64,000 bases of DNA, from the NCBI RefSeq assembly GCF_000093085.1, contig NC_014219.1, forward strand, positions 124,001-188,000. The letters are read 5' to 3'. The DNA comes from [Bacillus] selenitireducens MLS10 (GTDB taxonomy: Bacteria > Bacillota > Bacilli > Bacillales > Salisediminibacteriaceae). Shown piece by piece: positions 1 through 10,493 of the stretch. Positions within the stretch are counted from its first letter, which is position 1; every line of letters starts with the position of its first letter. The position numbers were made by a program, and so were the translations under genes. The notes beneath the pieces were generated by a model. That model had not been told where the DNA came from and ran no database searches. It saw nothing but the letters and a program-made list of their open reading frames with translations.

Positions 1-133
1 CAAGGCGCTGGCTACACTGCCATCCCGCGATGGTCTTGTATCCATGCTCCTCAGCGTACTTCAGGCGCCTATCCGCAACTTCGCTTTGGCTACCAAAGCC
101 GTTGCCGATCAGAAAGAAGAACAGGAAGCGTAA
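1..133 (+). CDS. rplJ: 50S ribosomal protein L10, C-terminal end (partial)
   Basis: The window opens inside this gene. From base 2 the frame reads about 43 residues ending in a Lys/Glu-rich tail (ADQKEEQEA) and a TAA stop at 131-133. The piece containing [11 protein letters not shown] and [13 protein letters not shown] matches the C-terminal helix of L10, the stalk base protein that anchors L7/L12 dimers on the 50S subunit. The next gene is rplL 70 bases on, the normal rplJ-rplL pair. The start and the L10 leader lie outside the window. Confidence 0.93.
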   Translation, partial: KALATLPSRDGLVSMLLSVLQAPIRNFALATKAVADQKEEQEA

Positions 134-203
134 GCGCAGCCTGATCCGAACGAAAGCCGCATAGTGCGGCAACCATTTAAATTAAAATTAGGAGGAATTT
201 AAC

Positions 204-569
204 ATGACTCATCAAGACATGATCGCTGCGATCAAAGAAATGTCCGTACTTGAATTGAATGACCTTGTAAAAGCAATCGAAGAAGAATTTGGTGTAACTG
301 CTGCTGCTCCTGTAGCTGCTGCAGGTGCCGGTGCCGGTGAAGAAGCCGCTGCTGAGCAGACTGAATTCGACGTAGTTCTTGAAAGTGCCGGATCTTCCAA
401 GATCGGCGTTATTAAGATCGTTCGTGAAATCACTGGTCTTGGTCTTAAAGACGCAAAAGCACTCGTTGACGGTGTTCCTGCACCAGTCAAAGAAGGCGTT
501 GAAAAAGCAGAAGCTGAAGAAATCAAAGGCAAGCTTGAAGAAGCAGGCGCTTCTGTTGAACTCAAGTAA
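204..569 (+). CDS. rplL: 50S ribosomal protein L7/L12
   Basis: The 121-residue acidic stalk protein recruits and activates translational GTPases on the 50S subunit. The N-terminal dimerisation helices (about residues 1-32, [19 protein letters not shown]) are followed by an Ala/Gly/Pro hinge (about 33-52) and the C-terminal domain with the conserved [20 protein letters not shown] stretch that contacts EF-Tu and EF-G. AGGAGG at 190-195 lies eight bases before the ATG. The gene follows rplJ and ends at a strong intrinsic terminator, so L10 and L12 can be made in excess over the rpoBC products downstream. Confidence 0.98.
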   Translation: MTHQDMIAAIKEMSVLELNDLVKAIEEEFGVTAAAPVAAAGAGAGEEAAAEQTEFDVVLESAGSSKIGVIKIVREITGLGLKDAKALVDGVPAPVKEGVEKAEAEEIKGKLEEAGASVELK

Positions 570-588
570 TCCACGATTACAGCCCCAA

Positions 589-617
589 AAAACCCGCTTA
601 TTCAAGCGGGTTTTTTT
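589..617 (+). terminator. Intrinsic terminator after rplL
   Basis: A 9-bp GC-rich stem (591-599 with 604-612, loop ATTC) is followed by a run of seven T. It would end or reduce transcription of the rplJ-rplL unit before ybxB and rpoB. Confidence 0.9.
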
Positions 618-699
618 CTACCATTTTTTATTTGGAACAGCCAGTCGCTTCAGGACTGTTTCTTTCATCACCCGATTATCATCAGAAAGGATGCACGTT

Positions 700-1305
700 A
701 TGAGTGACCATTACTATACGAATAAACCCGGTGTCAAAAGCAGTCGGCGCTCGTTCACGGATGAGCTCCGCGGCCAACGCCTGACGTTTACTGTTGATAA
801 AGGCGTCTTCTCAGGGGGCGGCGTCGATTTTGGTTCGAGGCTGCTGATTGAGAGTTTTACCGAACCTGAGACAGAAGGTGACCTGCTGGACATCGGCTGT
901 GGCTGGGGTCCTATCGGCATCGCCCTTGCGATGAGTACCGATCAGAGGCGGATCAACATGATCGATGTCAATGAACGCTCCGTCGAACTCGCGCGGCTTA
1001 ACGCCGAGGCGAACGGCGTCGCCGACAACGTGCATATCGAACAGCGTGATGCAACGGAAGGGCTTCCGGGTGACGGCTGTGCGGCGATCCTTACCAATCC
1101 GCCGATCCGCGCAGGCAAAGATGTTGTCTTTGCGATTTATGAAGAGGCGAGTCGGCAGCTGAAGCACGGAGGCGAGCTTTGGGTCGTCATCCAGAAGAAG
1201 CAGGGCGCGCCGTCGACGGAAGAAAAACTGAAAGCGCTCGGACTGGATGTGCGTACCGTTACGAAGAAAAAAGGCTACGTCATCTTCGCCGGAAAAAAAG
1301 ATTGA
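700..1305 (+). CDS. ybxB: Class I SAM-dependent methyltransferase, YbxB/RsmC-like
   Basis: A 201-residue methyltransferase of the RsmC/RlmG-like family, at the same place (between rplL and rpoB) as B. subtilis ybxB. The SAM-binding motif I (DIGCGWGPIGIA, about residues 60-71), an acidic motif II (MIDVNERSVELA) and the catalytic NPPI motif typical of exocyclic-amine N-methyltransferases are all visible, so rRNA guanine is the likely target; the exact base is unknown. The open frame runs far upstream through rplL and is spurious there. ATG 700 is preferred because AGAAAGG at 684-690 is well spaced; ATG 691 in the same frame is an alternative. Confidence 0.88.
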   Translation: MSDHYYTNKPGVKSSRRSFTDELRGQRLTFTVDKGVFSGGGVDFGSRLLIESFTEPETEGDLLDIGCGWGPIGIALAMSTDQRRINMIDVNERSVELARLNAEANGVADNVHIEQRDATEGLPGDGCAAILTNPPIRAGKDVVFAIYEEASRQLKHGGELWVVIQKKQGAPSTEEKLKALGLDVRTVTKKKGYVIFAGKKD

Positions 1306-1312
1306 CTGAGAC

Positions 1313-1340
1313 TTGACATTATGTTATTGTTATTTAATGC
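1313..1340 (+). promoter_or_regulatory. Candidate SigA promoter of the rpoB-rpoC unit
   Basis: A perfect TTGACA -35 box at 1313-1318 is followed after 16 bases by a weak -10 (TAATGC, 1335-1340). It lies just after the ybxB stop and would give a leader of about 370 nt ahead of rpoB. The -10 assignment is uncertain. Confidence 0.5.
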
Positions 1341-1726
1341 GTATGAAGATAAATGATAATAGGGCTCTTATGCTCTAAAACCCGGGAAATACGTAATCGG
1401 AGATGTGAACGTGCGTTTCCATGCGAAGAGAATAGCGAACAGTCAGGGGTACAATCAGCACACGAACAACTCAGTCTACAGAATGAGCCGACACTGTCTG
1501 TTACCCTTTTTTCTTTTCTGTGAAAAGAGAAGAGCGGGTTGCTCCACATACTGTTTCGTCATCCGCCGGGAAAAATCCTTTGTTTTTATATAAAAATTTG
1601 AGAAATAGTAAGCGACACTCGTCGCTGCGTTGTAATGCTGCACCAGTCAGTCAGAGGATGCATCATCAGGCAACATGCGATGCATCCTTTTGATGATAAA
1701 TACGTTAGGTTTGAGGGGTGAATGAG
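1341..1726 (+). other. Long structured leader before rpoB
   Basis: There is no convincing gene in this stretch. It holds a 13-bp polypyrimidine/polypurine hairpin (1506-1518 with 1522-1534, loop TGT) and a terminator-like hairpin close to the rpoB start. A 62-codon open frame from 1405 has no ribosome binding site and no recognisable features. Confidence 0.5.
1655..1691 (+). promoter_or_regulatory. Terminator-like hairpin in the rpoB leader
   Basis: A 10-bp perfect stem (1655-1664 with 1679-1688, 14-nt loop) is followed by a short T run and lies only about 35 bases before the rpoB start. It could act as an attenuator or RNA-processing site that sets rpoBC expression. The T run is short, so termination efficiency cannot be judged. 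Confidence 0.5.
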
Positions 1727-4700
1727 TTGACAGGTCAACTAGTTCAGTACGGACGCCACCGCCAGAGAAGAAGTTATGCCCGAATCAGTGAGGTGCTGGA
1801 TCTTCCGAATTTAATCGAGATTCAGACAGCTTCCTATCAATGGTTCCTTGATGAAGGGATCCGTGAGATGTTTCAGGATATTTCACCGATTTCCGATTTC
1901 ACAGGAAATCTCGTTTTGGAGTTTATCGATTATTCATTGGGAGATCCCAAGTACCCGGTCGATGAATCCAAGGAACGGGATGTAACTTATTCTGCGCCGC
2001 TTCGCGTCAAAGTCCGGTTAATTAATCAGGAGACAGGAGAAGTCAAAGAGCAGGAAGTATTCATGGGTGATTTCCCATTAATGACAGACACAGGTACCTT
2101 CATTATCAACGGTGCGGAACGTGTCATCGTATCCCAGCTCGTCCGATCTCCAAGTGTGTATTTCAACAACAAGGTCGATAAGAACGGAAAGAAAGGCTAT
2201 ACCGCAACGGTCATTCCGAACCGCGGTGCCTGGCTTGAACTCGAAACCGACGCCAAAGACGTTGTGTACGTCAGAATCGACCGGACCCGGAAAATCCCGG
2301 CTACCGTTCTTTTGCGTGCATTAGGTTTCGGAAGCGATCAGGAAATCATCGATCTCCTTGGTGAGGATGCCTATCTTCGCAACACGCTGGATAAGGATAA
2401 CACCGATTCTTCCGAAAAAGCACTCCTTGAGATATACGAGCGACTCCGCCCTGGAGAGCCTCCGACCGTCGAAAGTGCGAAGAGTCTTCTCGACTCACGC
2501 TTCTTTGATCCGAAACGCTACGACCTCGCGAGCGTCGGACGCTATAAGATGAACAAAAAACTTCATATTAAGAACCGCCTCTTTAACCAGAAGCTTGCAG
2601 AAACACTGGTTGACCCGGATACTGGAGAAATCCTCGCTGAAGAAGGCACCGTCATCGACCGCCGCGTCCTTGACAAACTGATGCCGTATCTTGAGAACAA
2701 CCTCGGCTTCCGGCGCATTAACCTGAATGGCGGCGTTGTGGATGATGAAGAGACAGAGATTCAGTCTGTCATGATCTATTCACAGGAGCCGACAGCAGAA
2801 GAAGGCGAGAAGATAAAGGTTATTGCCAACGGCACCGTCGGTGAGAAAGTCAAAAACATCACTCCTGCGGATATTATCGCATCCGTGAGCTATTTCTTTA
2901 ACCTGCTTCACGGCGTGGGTAACACCGACGACATCGACCACCTCGGAAACCGCCGTCTGCGCTCTGTCGGTGAACTCCTGCAGAACCAGTTCAGAATCGG
3001 TCTTTCCCGTATGGAACGTGTTGTACGTGAGCGCATGTCCATCCAGGACACCAATGTGATCACGCCACAGGCGCTGATCAACATTCGTCCCGTGATCGCG
3101 TCGATCAAAGAGTTCTTCGGCAGCTCACAGCTGTCCCAGTTCATGGATCAGACGAACCCGCTTGCTGAGCTGACGCACAAACGCCGTCTCTCGGCGCTTG
3201 GACCCGGCGGTCTGACCCGTGAGCGTGCAGGCTTTGAAGTCCGTGACGTTCACTACTCCCACTATGGGCGCATGTGTCCGATCGAGACACCGGAAGGACC
3301 GAACATCGGGCTGATTAACTCCCTGTCGTCCTATGCGAAGGTCAATCCGTTCGGTTTCATTGAATCACCGTACCGCAAGGTCGATCACGACACAGGCATC
3401 GTCTCTGAGCAGGTCGACTATCTGACGGCGGATGAAGAGGATAACTACATCGTTGCCCAGGCGAACGCGAAACTGAATGAAGACGGCACCTTTACCGATG
3501 AGAACATCATCTGCCGCTTCCGTGGTGAGAATATCATCGTCAGCCGCGATCGCGTCGACTACATGGACGTATCGCCAAAGCAGGTTGTCTCAGCGGCAAC
3601 TGCGTGTATCCCGTTCCTTGAAAACGACGACTCCAACCGTGCCCTTATGGGTGCAAACATGCAGCGTCAGGCCGTGCCGCTCCTTGAGCCGCATTCGCCG
3701 CTTGTCGGAACCGGGATGGAATACGTCTCCGCGAAAGACTCGGGGGCAGCGATTGTTGCAAGAGCCCGCGGGCGCGTGGAGAAGGTGACTGCCAAGTTCG
3801 TCGATGTCCGTGAACTTGCTGACGTGGACGGCAAGGAAACAGAAGGTGACCTGAAGCGTTACAACTTCATGAAGTTCGAACGTTCCAACCAGGGAACCTG
3901 CTACAACCAGCGCCCGATCGTCAGTGAAGGCATGATTGTGGAAAAAGGCGAGATCCTCGCTGACGGTTCATCCATGGAAAAAGGGGAAATGGCCCTCGGT
4001 CAAAACGTCCTTGTCGGCTTTATGACATGGGACGGCTACAACTATGAGGATGCCATCATCCTCAGTGAACGACTGGTAAAAGACGACGTGTATACGTCGA
4101 TTCATATTGAAGAATACGAGTCTGAAGCCCGTGATACGAAGCTCGGACCGGAAGAAATCACGAGGGATATCCCGAACGTCGGTGAAGATGCCCTCCGCAA
4201 TCTTGACGAGCGCGGCATTATTCGTACAGGTGCGGAAGTCAAAGACGGCGACATCCTCGTCGGTAAAGTAACACCAAAAGGGGTTACGGAGCTGACTGCA
4301 GAGGAACGCCTCCTGCACGCGATTTTCGGTGAGAAGGCCCGCGAAGTCAGAGACACGTCACTCCGTGCACCGCACGGCGGAGACGGGATTGTCCTTGACG
4401 TGAAAGTGTTCAACCGTGAAGACGGCGACGAACTGCCGCCAGGCGTGAATCAGCTTGTGCGCGTGTATATCGTGCAAAAGCGTAAGATTAACGAAGGCGA
4501 TAAGATGGCCGGTCGTCACGGAAACAAAGGTGTTATCTCCAGGATCCTTCCTGAAGAAGACATGCCATTCTTGCCTGACGGCACACCGATCGACATCATG
4601 CTGAACCCGCTCGGGGTTCCATCACGTATGAACATCGGTCAGGTGCTTGAACTTCATATGGGGATGGCTGCAAGACAGCTTGGCATTCACATCGCAACGC

Positions 4701-5272
4701 CGGTATTTGACGGTGCGCGTGAAGAAGACGTCTGGGAAACCATCGAAGAAGCGGGCATGGCACGTGACGGGAAAACCGTTCTCTATGACGGACGTACCGG
4801 AGAACCATTCGACAGCCGTGTATCAGTTGGGGTCATGTACATGATCAAGCTGGCGCACATGGTTGATGACAAGCTTCACGCCCGTTCAACAGGTCCTTAC
4901 TCCCTCGTTACCCAGCAGCCGCTCGGCGGTAAAGCACAGTTCGGTGGACAGCGATTCGGTGAGATGGAAGTATGGGCCCTTGAAGCATACGGTGCTGCCT
5001 ATACCCTGCAGGAAATCCTCACAGTCAAATCCGATGACACCATCGGACGGGTGAAAACCTATGAAGCGATTGTCAAAGGTGAAAACGTGCCTGAGCCGGG
5101 TGTTCCTGAATCATTCAAAGTACTGATCAAGGAACTGCAGAGTCTCGGTATGGACGTAAAGATGCTTTCAAGCAACGACGAAGAGATTGATATGCTTGAG
5201 CATGAAGATGACGATGAACAGACCGGAGACAAATTGAACCTCAATATGGAATCCGGAGAGTCGAACGCGTAA
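1727..5272 (+). CDS. rpoB: DNA-directed RNA polymerase subunit beta
   Basis: Catalytic beta subunit of RNA polymerase, about 1181 residues. Colinear with Bacillus RpoB, including the rifampicin-pocket segment ([20 protein letters not shown], then [13 protein letters not shown]), which is wild type at the usual resistance sites, and the [13 protein letters not shown] active-site region. The C-terminus is a short acidic tail. A GTG at 1718 opens the frame, but I prefer TTG 1727: GAGGGGTG at 1713-1720 is then correctly spaced, and the protein begins [19 protein letters not shown] as in B. subtilis, which also uses TTG here. Followed by rpoC after 131 bases. Confidence 0.98.
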   Translation: MTGQLVQYGRHRQRRSYARISEVLDLPNLIEIQTASYQWFLDEGIREMFQDISPISDFTGNLVLEFIDYSLGDPKYPVDESKERDVTYSAPLRVKVRLINQETGEVKEQEVFMGDFPLMTDTGTFIINGAERVIVSQLVRSPSVYFNNKVDKNGKKGYTATVIPNRGAWLELETDAKDVVYVRIDRTRKIPATVLLRALGFGSDQEIIDLLGEDAYLRNTLDKDNTDSSEKALLEIYERLRPGEPPTVESAKSLLDSRFFDPKRYDLASVGRYKMNKKLHIKNRLFNQKLAETLVDPDTGEILAEEGTVIDRRVLDKLMPYLENNLGFRRINLNGGVVDDEETEIQSVMIYSQEPTAEEGEKIKVIANGTVGEKVKNITPADIIASVSYFFNLLHGVGNTDDIDHLGNRRLRSVGELLQNQFRIGLSRMERVVRERMSIQDTNVITPQALINIRPVIASIKEFFGSSQLSQFMDQTNPLAELTHKRRLSALGPGGLTRERAGFEVRDVHYSHYGRMCPIETPEGPNIGLINSLSSYAKVNPFGFIESPYRKVDHDTGIVSEQVDYLTADEEDNYIVAQANAKLNEDGTFTDENIICRFRGENIIVSRDRVDYMDVSPKQVVSAATACIPFLENDDSNRALMGANMQRQAVPLLEPHSPLVGTGMEYVSAKDSGAAIVARARGRVEKVTAKFVDVRELADVDGKETEGDLKRYNFMKFERSNQGTCYNQRPIVSEGMIVEKGEILADGSSMEKGEMALGQNVLVGFMTWDGYNYEDAIILSERLVKDDVYTSIHIEEYESEARDTKLGPEEITRDIPNVGEDALRNLDERGIIRTGAEVKDGDILVGKVTPKGVTELTAEERLLHAIFGEKAREVRDTSLRAPHGGDGIVLDVKVFNREDGDELPPGVNQLVRVYIVQKRKINEGDKMAGRHGNKGVISRILPEEDMPFLPDGTPIDIMLNPLGVPSRMNIGQVLELHMGMAARQLGIHIATPVFDGAREEDVWETIEEAGMARDGKTVLYDGRTGEPFDSRVSVGVMYMIKLAHMVDDKLHARSTGPYSLVTQQPLGGKAQFGGQRFGEMEVWALEAYGAAYTLQEILTVKSDDTIGRVKTYEAIVKGENVPEPGVPESFKVLIKELQSLGMDVKMLSSNDEEIDMLEHEDDDEQTGDKLNLNMESGESNA

Positions 5273-5339
5273 CGGGAGAACTTGCACTTTAGGCACGTTT
5301 AACGCCGTTGTAGGATGAAAGGATAAGTGCAACTGAGGC

Positions 5340-5363
5340 TTTCGCCAGGGTGACCTGGCGAAA
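5340..5363 (+). promoter_or_regulatory. Perfect 10-bp hairpin with GTGA loop between rpoB and rpoC
   Basis: Bases 5340-5349 pair perfectly with 5354-5363 around the tetraloop GTGA, a GNRA-type loop in RNA. It ends 40 bases before the rpoC start and has no following T run, so it is not a simple terminator. An RNA stability, processing or protein-binding element is possible. Confidence 0.6.
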
Positions 5364-5403
5364 CGCCTGGTTTTCTTTAAATGCTGAAAGGGAGGTTGGC
5401 CCC

Positions 5404-8400
5404 TTGATTGATGTGAATAATTTTGAATATATGAAAATCGGTCTCGCTTCGTCTGATAAAATCCGCTCATGGTCACGCGGGGAAGTCAAGAAGCCTGAGA
5501 CCATCAACTACCGAACGTTAAAACCTGAAAAAGACGGGTTGTTCTGCGAGCGTATTTTCGGTCCGACAAAGGACTGGGAATGCCACTGTGGAAAATACAA
5601 GCGTGTCCGTTACAAAGGCGTCGTCTGCGACCGCTGTGGCGTTGAAGTCACACGCGCCAAGGTCCGCCGCGAACGCATGGGACATATCGAACTGGCTGCG
5701 CCGGTATCCCACATCTGGTATTTCAAAGGGATTCCGAGCCGCATGGGCCTCGTTCTCGATATGTCGCCACGTTCCCTTGAAGAAGTGATCTACTTCGCTT
5801 CCTATGTGGTCACGGATCCGGGAGAGACCCCGCTTGAGACAAAGCAGCTCCTTTCTGAGAAGGAATACCGTGCCTATTACGATAAGTACGGCCGCAGTTT
5901 TAAGGCGACCATGGGTGCCGAGGCAATCCGCAAGCTTCTTGAGGATATCGATCTCGACAAAGAAGCGGATATGCTGAAAGAAGAGCTTGAGACCGCGCAG
6001 GGACAACGAAGAACCCGGGCGATCAAGCGCCTTGAGGTCCTTGAAGCCTTCCGTCATTCGGATAACGATCCGTCATGGATGGTTCTCGATGTGCTTCCGG
6101 TCATTCCGCCGGAACTGCGTCCGATGGTACAGCTCGACGGTGGACGTTTTGCGACATCCGACCTGAACGATCTGTATCGCCGGGTGATCAACCGTAACAA
6201 CCGTCTGAAGCGGCTTCTCGATCTCGGTGCACCGAGCATCATCGTGCAAAATGAGAAGCGGATGCTGCAAGAAGCGGTTGATGCGCTGATCGACAATGGC
6301 CGTCGTGGACGACCGGTCACAGGACCGGGTAACCGTCCGCTCAAATCCCTCTCACACATGCTGAAAGGGAAGCAGGGACGTTTCCGTCAGAACCTGCTCG
6401 GAAAGCGTGTTGACTATTCAGGGCGTTCCGTTATCGTTGTCGGTCCGAACCTGAAAATGTATCAGTGCGGACTGCCGAAGGAAATGGCCCTTGAACTCTT
6501 CAAACCGTTCGTCATGAAAGAACTCGTAGGACAGGGGCTCGCGCATAACATCAAGAGTGCAAAGCGCAAAGTCGAACGCGTGCAGCCGGAAGTGTGGGAT
6601 GTCCTTGAAGACATCATCAAAGAGCATCCGGTACTCTTAAACCGTGCACCGACACTTCACCGTCTCGGGATTCAGGCATTTGAGCCGATTCTCGTGGAAG
6701 GGCGCGCCATCAAACTTCACCCGCTCGTCTGTACCGCCTACAACGCGGACTTTGACGGTGACCAGATGGCCGTTCACGTGCCGCTCTCTGCAGAAGCGCA
6801 AGCGGAAAGTCGTCTCTTGATGCTTGCCGCACAGAACATCCTGAACCCAAAGGATGGCAAGCCGGTTGTTACTCCTTCCCAGGATATGGTTCTCGGTAAC
6901 TATTACCTGACCCTCGAGCGTGAAAACGCCGTTGGTGAAGGGTCAATCTTCACCGGCCCGAATGAGGTCCTCAGTGCATATCAGGCGGGCTATGTCCACC
7001 TGCATACACGGATCGCCATGCCGGTTACGTCCATCAACAAGACAAACTTTGAGGATGCCGTTCAGGATCACTACCTGCTGACGTCCGTCGGTAAAGTTAT
7101 CTTCAATGAAATCCTGCCGGACTCGTTCCCGTATATCAACGAGCCGTCTGCAGTGAACCTTGAAGAAGTGACGCCGCGCAAGTACTTCGTTCCGCGGGGT
7201 ACGGATATCAAAGCGGAGTTCAAAGAACGTGAACTCATTTCACCATTTAAAAAAGGCTTCCTCGGCGACATTATTGCCGAAGTCTTTAAGAAGTTCAAAA
7301 TCTCCGAAACCTCCGTCATGCTTGATAAGATGAAGGAGCTCGGATTTTATTACTCGACGAAGGCCGGTATCACCATCGGTGTATCCGACATCGTCGTATT
7401 GAAAGACAAGCAGGACATCCTTGATGAAGCGGATGAAAAAGTCACCCGTGTCACAAAGCAGTTCCGCCGCGGTCTGATCACGGAGGAAGAGCGTTATGAC
7501 AAAGTCATTGAGATCTGGAGTAACGCAAAAGATGTCATTCAGGAGAAGTTGCTCGGCACCCTCGTCAAGACGAACCCGATCTTTATGATGAGTGATTCCG
7601 GAGCGCGTGGTAACGCGTCCAACTTCACCCAGCTTGCCGGTATGCGTGGTCTCATGGCCAATCCATCCGGACGTATTATTGAACTTCCGATCAAATCCAG
7701 TTTCCGTGAAGGTCTGACGGTACTCGAGTACTTTATTTCCACACACGGTGCACGTAAAGGTCTTGCGGATACGGCCCTTAAGACAGCCGACTCAGGTTAC
7801 CTGACACGTCGTCTCGTTGACGTTGCACAGGACGTGATTATCCGCACAGACGACTGCGGCACAGACCGCGGTCTCGAAGTGAAAGCGATCAAAGAAGGAA
7901 CGGAAGTCATCGAGAGTCTTTATGACCGCCTCGTCGGCCGTGTCTCCTTCCAGCGTATTTATCATCCGGAAACCGGGGAACTCCTCGCCGACCGTAATCA
8001 GGACATTACGGAAGACATGGCGAAAGTCATTGAGGATGCCGGTGTCCAGAACGTCATGATCCGTTCGGTCTTCACGTGTGATACAAAGCACGGCGCCTGC
8101 AAGAAGTGTTACGGCCGAAACCTTGCTACAGGAGCAGAGGTTGAAGTCGGGGAAGCTGTCGGCATCATCGCAGCCCAGTCCATCGGTGAGCCGGGTACCC
8201 AGCTTACGATGCGTACGTTCCACACAGGCGGGGTTGCCGGAGACGACATCACCCAGGGTCTTCCGCGTATCCAGGAAGTGTTCGAGGCCCGTAATCCGAA
8301 AGGTCAGGCCGTCATTTCCGAGATCGAGGGAACCGTTGCTGAAATCAAAGACCAAAATGATAAGAAAGAAATCGTCATTCAGGGTCCTGTGGAAACACGG

Positions 8401-9009
8401 AACTACCCGACGATGTACGGAGCCCGCATGAAGGTGAAGGAAGGCGATACGATCCTCGCCGGTCAGGAACTGACCGAAGGGTCCATCGATCCGAAAGAAC
8501 TCCTTCAGGTATCCGGTGTACAGGGCGTTCAGGAATATCTCCTTCGCGAAGTACAGAAAGTTTACCGCATGCAGGGTGTTGAAATCGGCGATAAACACGT
8601 CGAAGTCATGGTGCGCCAAATGATGAGAAAAGTCCGCGTCATTGATTCAGGGGATACGGATATCCTTCCAGGCTCCCTTGTTGAGATCCACCAGTACAGC
8701 GACGCAAACAGGGAAGTCCTTCTCAAAGGCGGCAGACCTGCCACAGGTCGTCCGGTCCTTCTCGGGATCACGAAAGCTTCCCTTGAAACAGATTCCTTCC
8801 TGTCTGCAGCATCGTTCCAGGAGACAACGCGTGTCCTGACGGATGCCGCAATCAAAGGAAAACGCGATCAGCTCGTCGGACTCAAGGAAAATGTCATCAT
8901 CGGTAAGCTTGTTCCGGCAGGTACAGGCATGCAGCGTTACCGCCAGTTGAAAGCCGTGAATACGGAAGACAACAGTGATATCATCGAACAGCCTGCGGGC
9001 ACTGAATAA
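5404..9009 (+). CDS. rpoC: DNA-directed RNA polymerase subunit beta'
   Basis: The 1201-residue catalytic clamp subunit. Visible landmarks are the N-terminal zinc ribbon ([20 protein letters not shown]), the lid/rudder region, the metal-binding [12 protein letters not shown] motif that holds the active-site magnesium, the bridge-helix and trigger-loop region ([12 protein letters not shown], then [18 protein letters not shown]), and the second zinc site ([15 protein letters not shown]). TTG 5404 is chosen as start because AAAGGGAGGT at 5387-5396 is seven bases upstream and Bacillus RpoC begins DVNNFEYM in the same way; the frame is open further upstream without a suitable site. Confidence 0.98.
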   Translation: MIDVNNFEYMKIGLASSDKIRSWSRGEVKKPETINYRTLKPEKDGLFCERIFGPTKDWECHCGKYKRVRYKGVVCDRCGVEVTRAKVRRERMGHIELAAPVSHIWYFKGIPSRMGLVLDMSPRSLEEVIYFASYVVTDPGETPLETKQLLSEKEYRAYYDKYGRSFKATMGAEAIRKLLEDIDLDKEADMLKEELETAQGQRRTRAIKRLEVLEAFRHSDNDPSWMVLDVLPVIPPELRPMVQLDGGRFATSDLNDLYRRVINRNNRLKRLLDLGAPSIIVQNEKRMLQEAVDALIDNGRRGRPVTGPGNRPLKSLSHMLKGKQGRFRQNLLGKRVDYSGRSVIVVGPNLKMYQCGLPKEMALELFKPFVMKELVGQGLAHNIKSAKRKVERVQPEVWDVLEDIIKEHPVLLNRAPTLHRLGIQAFEPILVEGRAIKLHPLVCTAYNADFDGDQMAVHVPLSAEAQAESRLLMLAAQNILNPKDGKPVVTPSQDMVLGNYYLTLERENAVGEGSIFTGPNEVLSAYQAGYVHLHTRIAMPVTSINKTNFEDAVQDHYLLTSVGKVIFNEILPDSFPYINEPSAVNLEEVTPRKYFVPRGTDIKAEFKERELISPFKKGFLGDIIAEVFKKFKISETSVMLDKMKELGFYYSTKAGITIGVSDIVVLKDKQDILDEADEKVTRVTKQFRRGLITEEERYDKVIEIWSNAKDVIQEKLLGTLVKTNPIFMMSDSGARGNASNFTQLAGMRGLMANPSGRIIELPIKSSFREGLTVLEYFISTHGARKGLADTALKTADSGYLTRRLVDVAQDVIIRTDDCGTDRGLEVKAIKEGTEVIESLYDRLVGRVSFQRIYHPETGELLADRNQDITEDMAKVIEDAGVQNVMIRSVFTCDTKHGACKKCYGRNLATGAEVEVGEAVGIIAAQSIGEPGTQLTMRTFHTGGVAGDDITQGLPRIQEVFEARNPKGQAVISEIEGTVAEIKDQNDKKEIVIQGPVETRNYPTMYGARMKVKEGDTILAGQELTEGSIDPKELLQVSGVQGVQEYLLREVQKVYRMQGVEIGDKHVEVMVRQMMRKVRVIDSGDTDILPGSLVEIHQYSDANREVLLKGGRPATGRPVLLGITKASLETDSFLSAASFQETTRVLTDAAIKGKRDQLVGLKENVIIGKLVPAGTGMQRYRQLKAVNTEDNSDIIEQPAGTE

Positions 9010-9025
9010 AATTTCAATCTGGTTG

Positions 9026-9054
9026 TTGACAGCCCAATATCATGGTGGTAACAT
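9026..9054 (+). promoter_or_regulatory. SigA promoter upstream of rplGB and the str operon
   Basis: TTGACA (9026-9031), a 17-base spacer and TAACAT (9049-9054). It starts shortly after the rpoC stop and would drive rplGB and possibly rpsL-rpsG-fusA. Confidence 0.75.
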
Positions 9055-9094
9055 ATCATAGTGTGCCAAATACCTGATGCTTTGGAGGATCACA

Positions 9095-9343
9095 ATGTCT
9101 TATGAAAAAGTAGCCCAGGCAACAAACAAAGTCATAGGCACTAAACAAACAGTTAAAGCACTGGAACATCAACAGGTTAAAGAGCTCATTGTTGCAGAAG
9201 ACGCCGATCGTCATGTACTCGACAAAGCACTGCAGATTGCCTCTGATTCTCAGGTTGGCATCTCGTGGGTCGATTCCATGAAGAAGCTTGGCAAAGCCTG
9301 CGGGATTGACGTTGGCGCAGCAATTGTAGCCATTAAAAAGTAA
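9095..9343 (+). CDS. rplGB: L7Ae-family RNA-binding protein (YbxF/RplGB)
   Basis: An 82-residue L7Ae/L30e-like kink-turn-binding protein, the YbxF orthologue found before rpsL in Bacillus. Conserved [10 protein letters not shown] near the N-terminus and the [16 protein letters not shown] segment near the C-terminus are family hallmarks. Proteins of this family bind K-turn RNA; YbxF associates with ribosomes in B. subtilis. ATG 9095 follows GGAGG at 9084-9088; an earlier in-frame ATG at 9077 overlaps the binding site and is unlikely. It has its own promoter and is separated from rpsL by a hairpin. Confidence 0.93.
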   Translation: MSYEKVAQATNKVIGTKQTVKALEHQQVKELIVAEDADRHVLDKALQIASDSQVGISWVDSMKKLGKACGIDVGAAIVAIKK

Positions 9344-9350
9344 AAAAGTT

Positions 9351-9374
9351 TTTACCGGCATCTCTGCCGGTAAA
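9351..9374 (+). terminator. Hairpin between rplGB and rpsL, possible attenuator
   Basis: A perfect 10-bp stem (9351-9360 with 9365-9374, loop TCTC) is followed by a pyrimidine-rich tail with a late T run. It could partly terminate rplGB transcripts ahead of the str operon. Confidence 0.6.
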
Positions 9375-9450
9375 GACTTCTCTTTTACCCACTTATGAAC
9401 CACCTGGACCAGTGGACTTGAAATTCGCAAGGAAAGGAGGAAGATGTAAC

Positions 9451-9864
9451 ATGCCTACTATTAATCAGCTTGTACGAAAAGGCCGTAAGTCAAAGGTGAA
9501 ATCACCTGACTCCCCAGCTTTGAACAAAGGCTACAACAGCTTCAAGAAACACCAGACAGATGAGGATTCTCCTCAAAAGCGCGGTGTTTGTACGCGTGTC
9601 GGTACAATGACACCGAAGAAGCCGAACTCAGCCCTTCGTAAGTATGCTCGTGTTCGCTTGACGAACCAGATTGAGGTAACTGCTTATATCCCGGGTATCG
9701 GACACAACCTGCAAGAGCACAGTGTTGTCCTGATCCGCGGTGGTCGTGTAAAAGACTTACCGGGGGTACGTTATCACATCGTTCGCGGAAGCTTGGACAC
9801 TGCCGGTGTTGAAGGCCGTATGCAGAGCCGTTCAAAATACGGAACAAAGCGTCCTAAGAAATAA
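9451..9864 (+). CDS. rpsL: 30S ribosomal protein S12
   Basis: A 137-residue decoding-centre protein. The [11 protein letters not shown] loop with the streptomycin-sensitive lysine and the later [10 protein letters not shown] loop are both wild type in appearance. ATG 9451 follows AAAGGAGG at 9433-9440; the frame is open upstream but earlier starts lack a site. First gene of the str operon, followed by rpsG, fusA and tuf. Confidence 0.98.
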   Translation: MPTINQLVRKGRKSKVKSPDSPALNKGYNSFKKHQTDEDSPQKRGVCTRVGTMTPKKPNSALRKYARVRLTNQIEVTAYIPGIGHNLQEHSVVLIRGGRVKDLPGVRYHIVRGSLDTAGVEGRMQSRSKYGTKRPKK

Positions 9865-9924
9865 TAACGACTATTCGCAACACCATTCATACACATGAAT
9901 GACTATTTGAAAGGAGGGACTCCG

Positions 9925-10395
9925 ATGCCACGTAAAGGACCTGTAGCACGCAGAGACGTGCTCGCTGACCCGATTTACAACTCGAAACTGGTAACCCGCT
10001 TAATCAACCGCATCATGGTGCATGGTAAGCGCGGTAAAGCCCAGACGATTCTTTATAATGCATTTGATCTCGTTCGTGAACGTACCGGGAATGATCCTCA
10101 GGAAGTTTTCGAACAGGCACTCAAGAACATTATGCCGGTACTGGAGGTAAAAGCACGCCGTGTAGGTGGTGCAAACTACCAGGTACCGATCGAAGTAAAG
10201 CCGGACCGCCGTACAACTCTCGGTTTGAGATGGCTCGTAAGCTATGCACGTCTCCGCGGTGAGAAGACCATGGAAGAGCGTCTTGCTAACGAAATCATGG
10301 ATGCAGCCAACAACACGGGTGCAGCCGTTAAGAAACGCGAAGATACACACAAAATGGCGGAAGCAAACAAAGCGTTTGCCCACTACCGCTGGTAA
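9925..10395 (+). CDS. rpsG: 30S ribosomal protein S7
   Basis: A 156-residue primary 16S rRNA-binding protein that nucleates the 30S head and contacts E-site t[19 protein letters not shown] at the start, [14 protein letters not shown] in the beta-ribbon and the C-terminal [15 protein letters not shown] are typical. ATG 9925 has AAAGGAGGG at 9910-9918. S7 is the autoregulator of the str operon in enterobacteria; the structured gap directly downstream may be relevant to that. Confidence 0.98.
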   Translation: MPRKGPVARRDVLADPIYNSKLVTRLINRIMVHGKRGKAQTILYNAFDLVRERTGNDPQEVFEQALKNIMPVLEVKARRVGGANYQVPIEVKPDRRTTLGLRWLVSYARLRGEKTMEERLANEIMDAANNTGAAVKKREDTHKMAEANKAFAHYRW

Positions 10396-10404
10396 AATTC
10401 TTTT

Positions 10405-10460
10405 TCACAGAGTGATCCTGAAGGATTTGAGAACGGGCCCGGCCCGTCTCCACTCTGTGA
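10405..10460 (+). promoter_or_regulatory. Compact three-way-junction RNA between rpsG and fusA
   Basis: The outer stem is a perfect 10-bp pairing (10405-10414 with 10451-10460). It encloses a 4-bp hairpin with loop TGAA (10415-10426) and a GC-rich hairpin of about nine pairs with one bulged A (10429-10450). No T run follows, so it is not a simple terminator. A binding site for S7 or another translational control element is a reasonable inference, by analogy with the S7 target in the enterobacterial str mRNA. Confidence 0.6.
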
Positions 10461-10493
10461 TAAATTTGAGAAACAGGAAGGAGAAGTTGAACC

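Noticed and set aside
379-699. N-terminal extension of the ybxB frame back into rplL
   Set aside because: It crosses the rplL terminator and overlaps rplL in another frame; the family starts near ATG 700.
1405-1593. 62-codon frame in the rpoB leader
   Set aside because: No ribosome binding site and no features; the region is better explained as structured leader.
7792-8619. 275-codon open frame on the minus strand opposite rpoC
   Set aside because: It lies wholly within rpoC, has no ribosome binding site, and its composition mirrors rpoC codon bias. Shadow frame.
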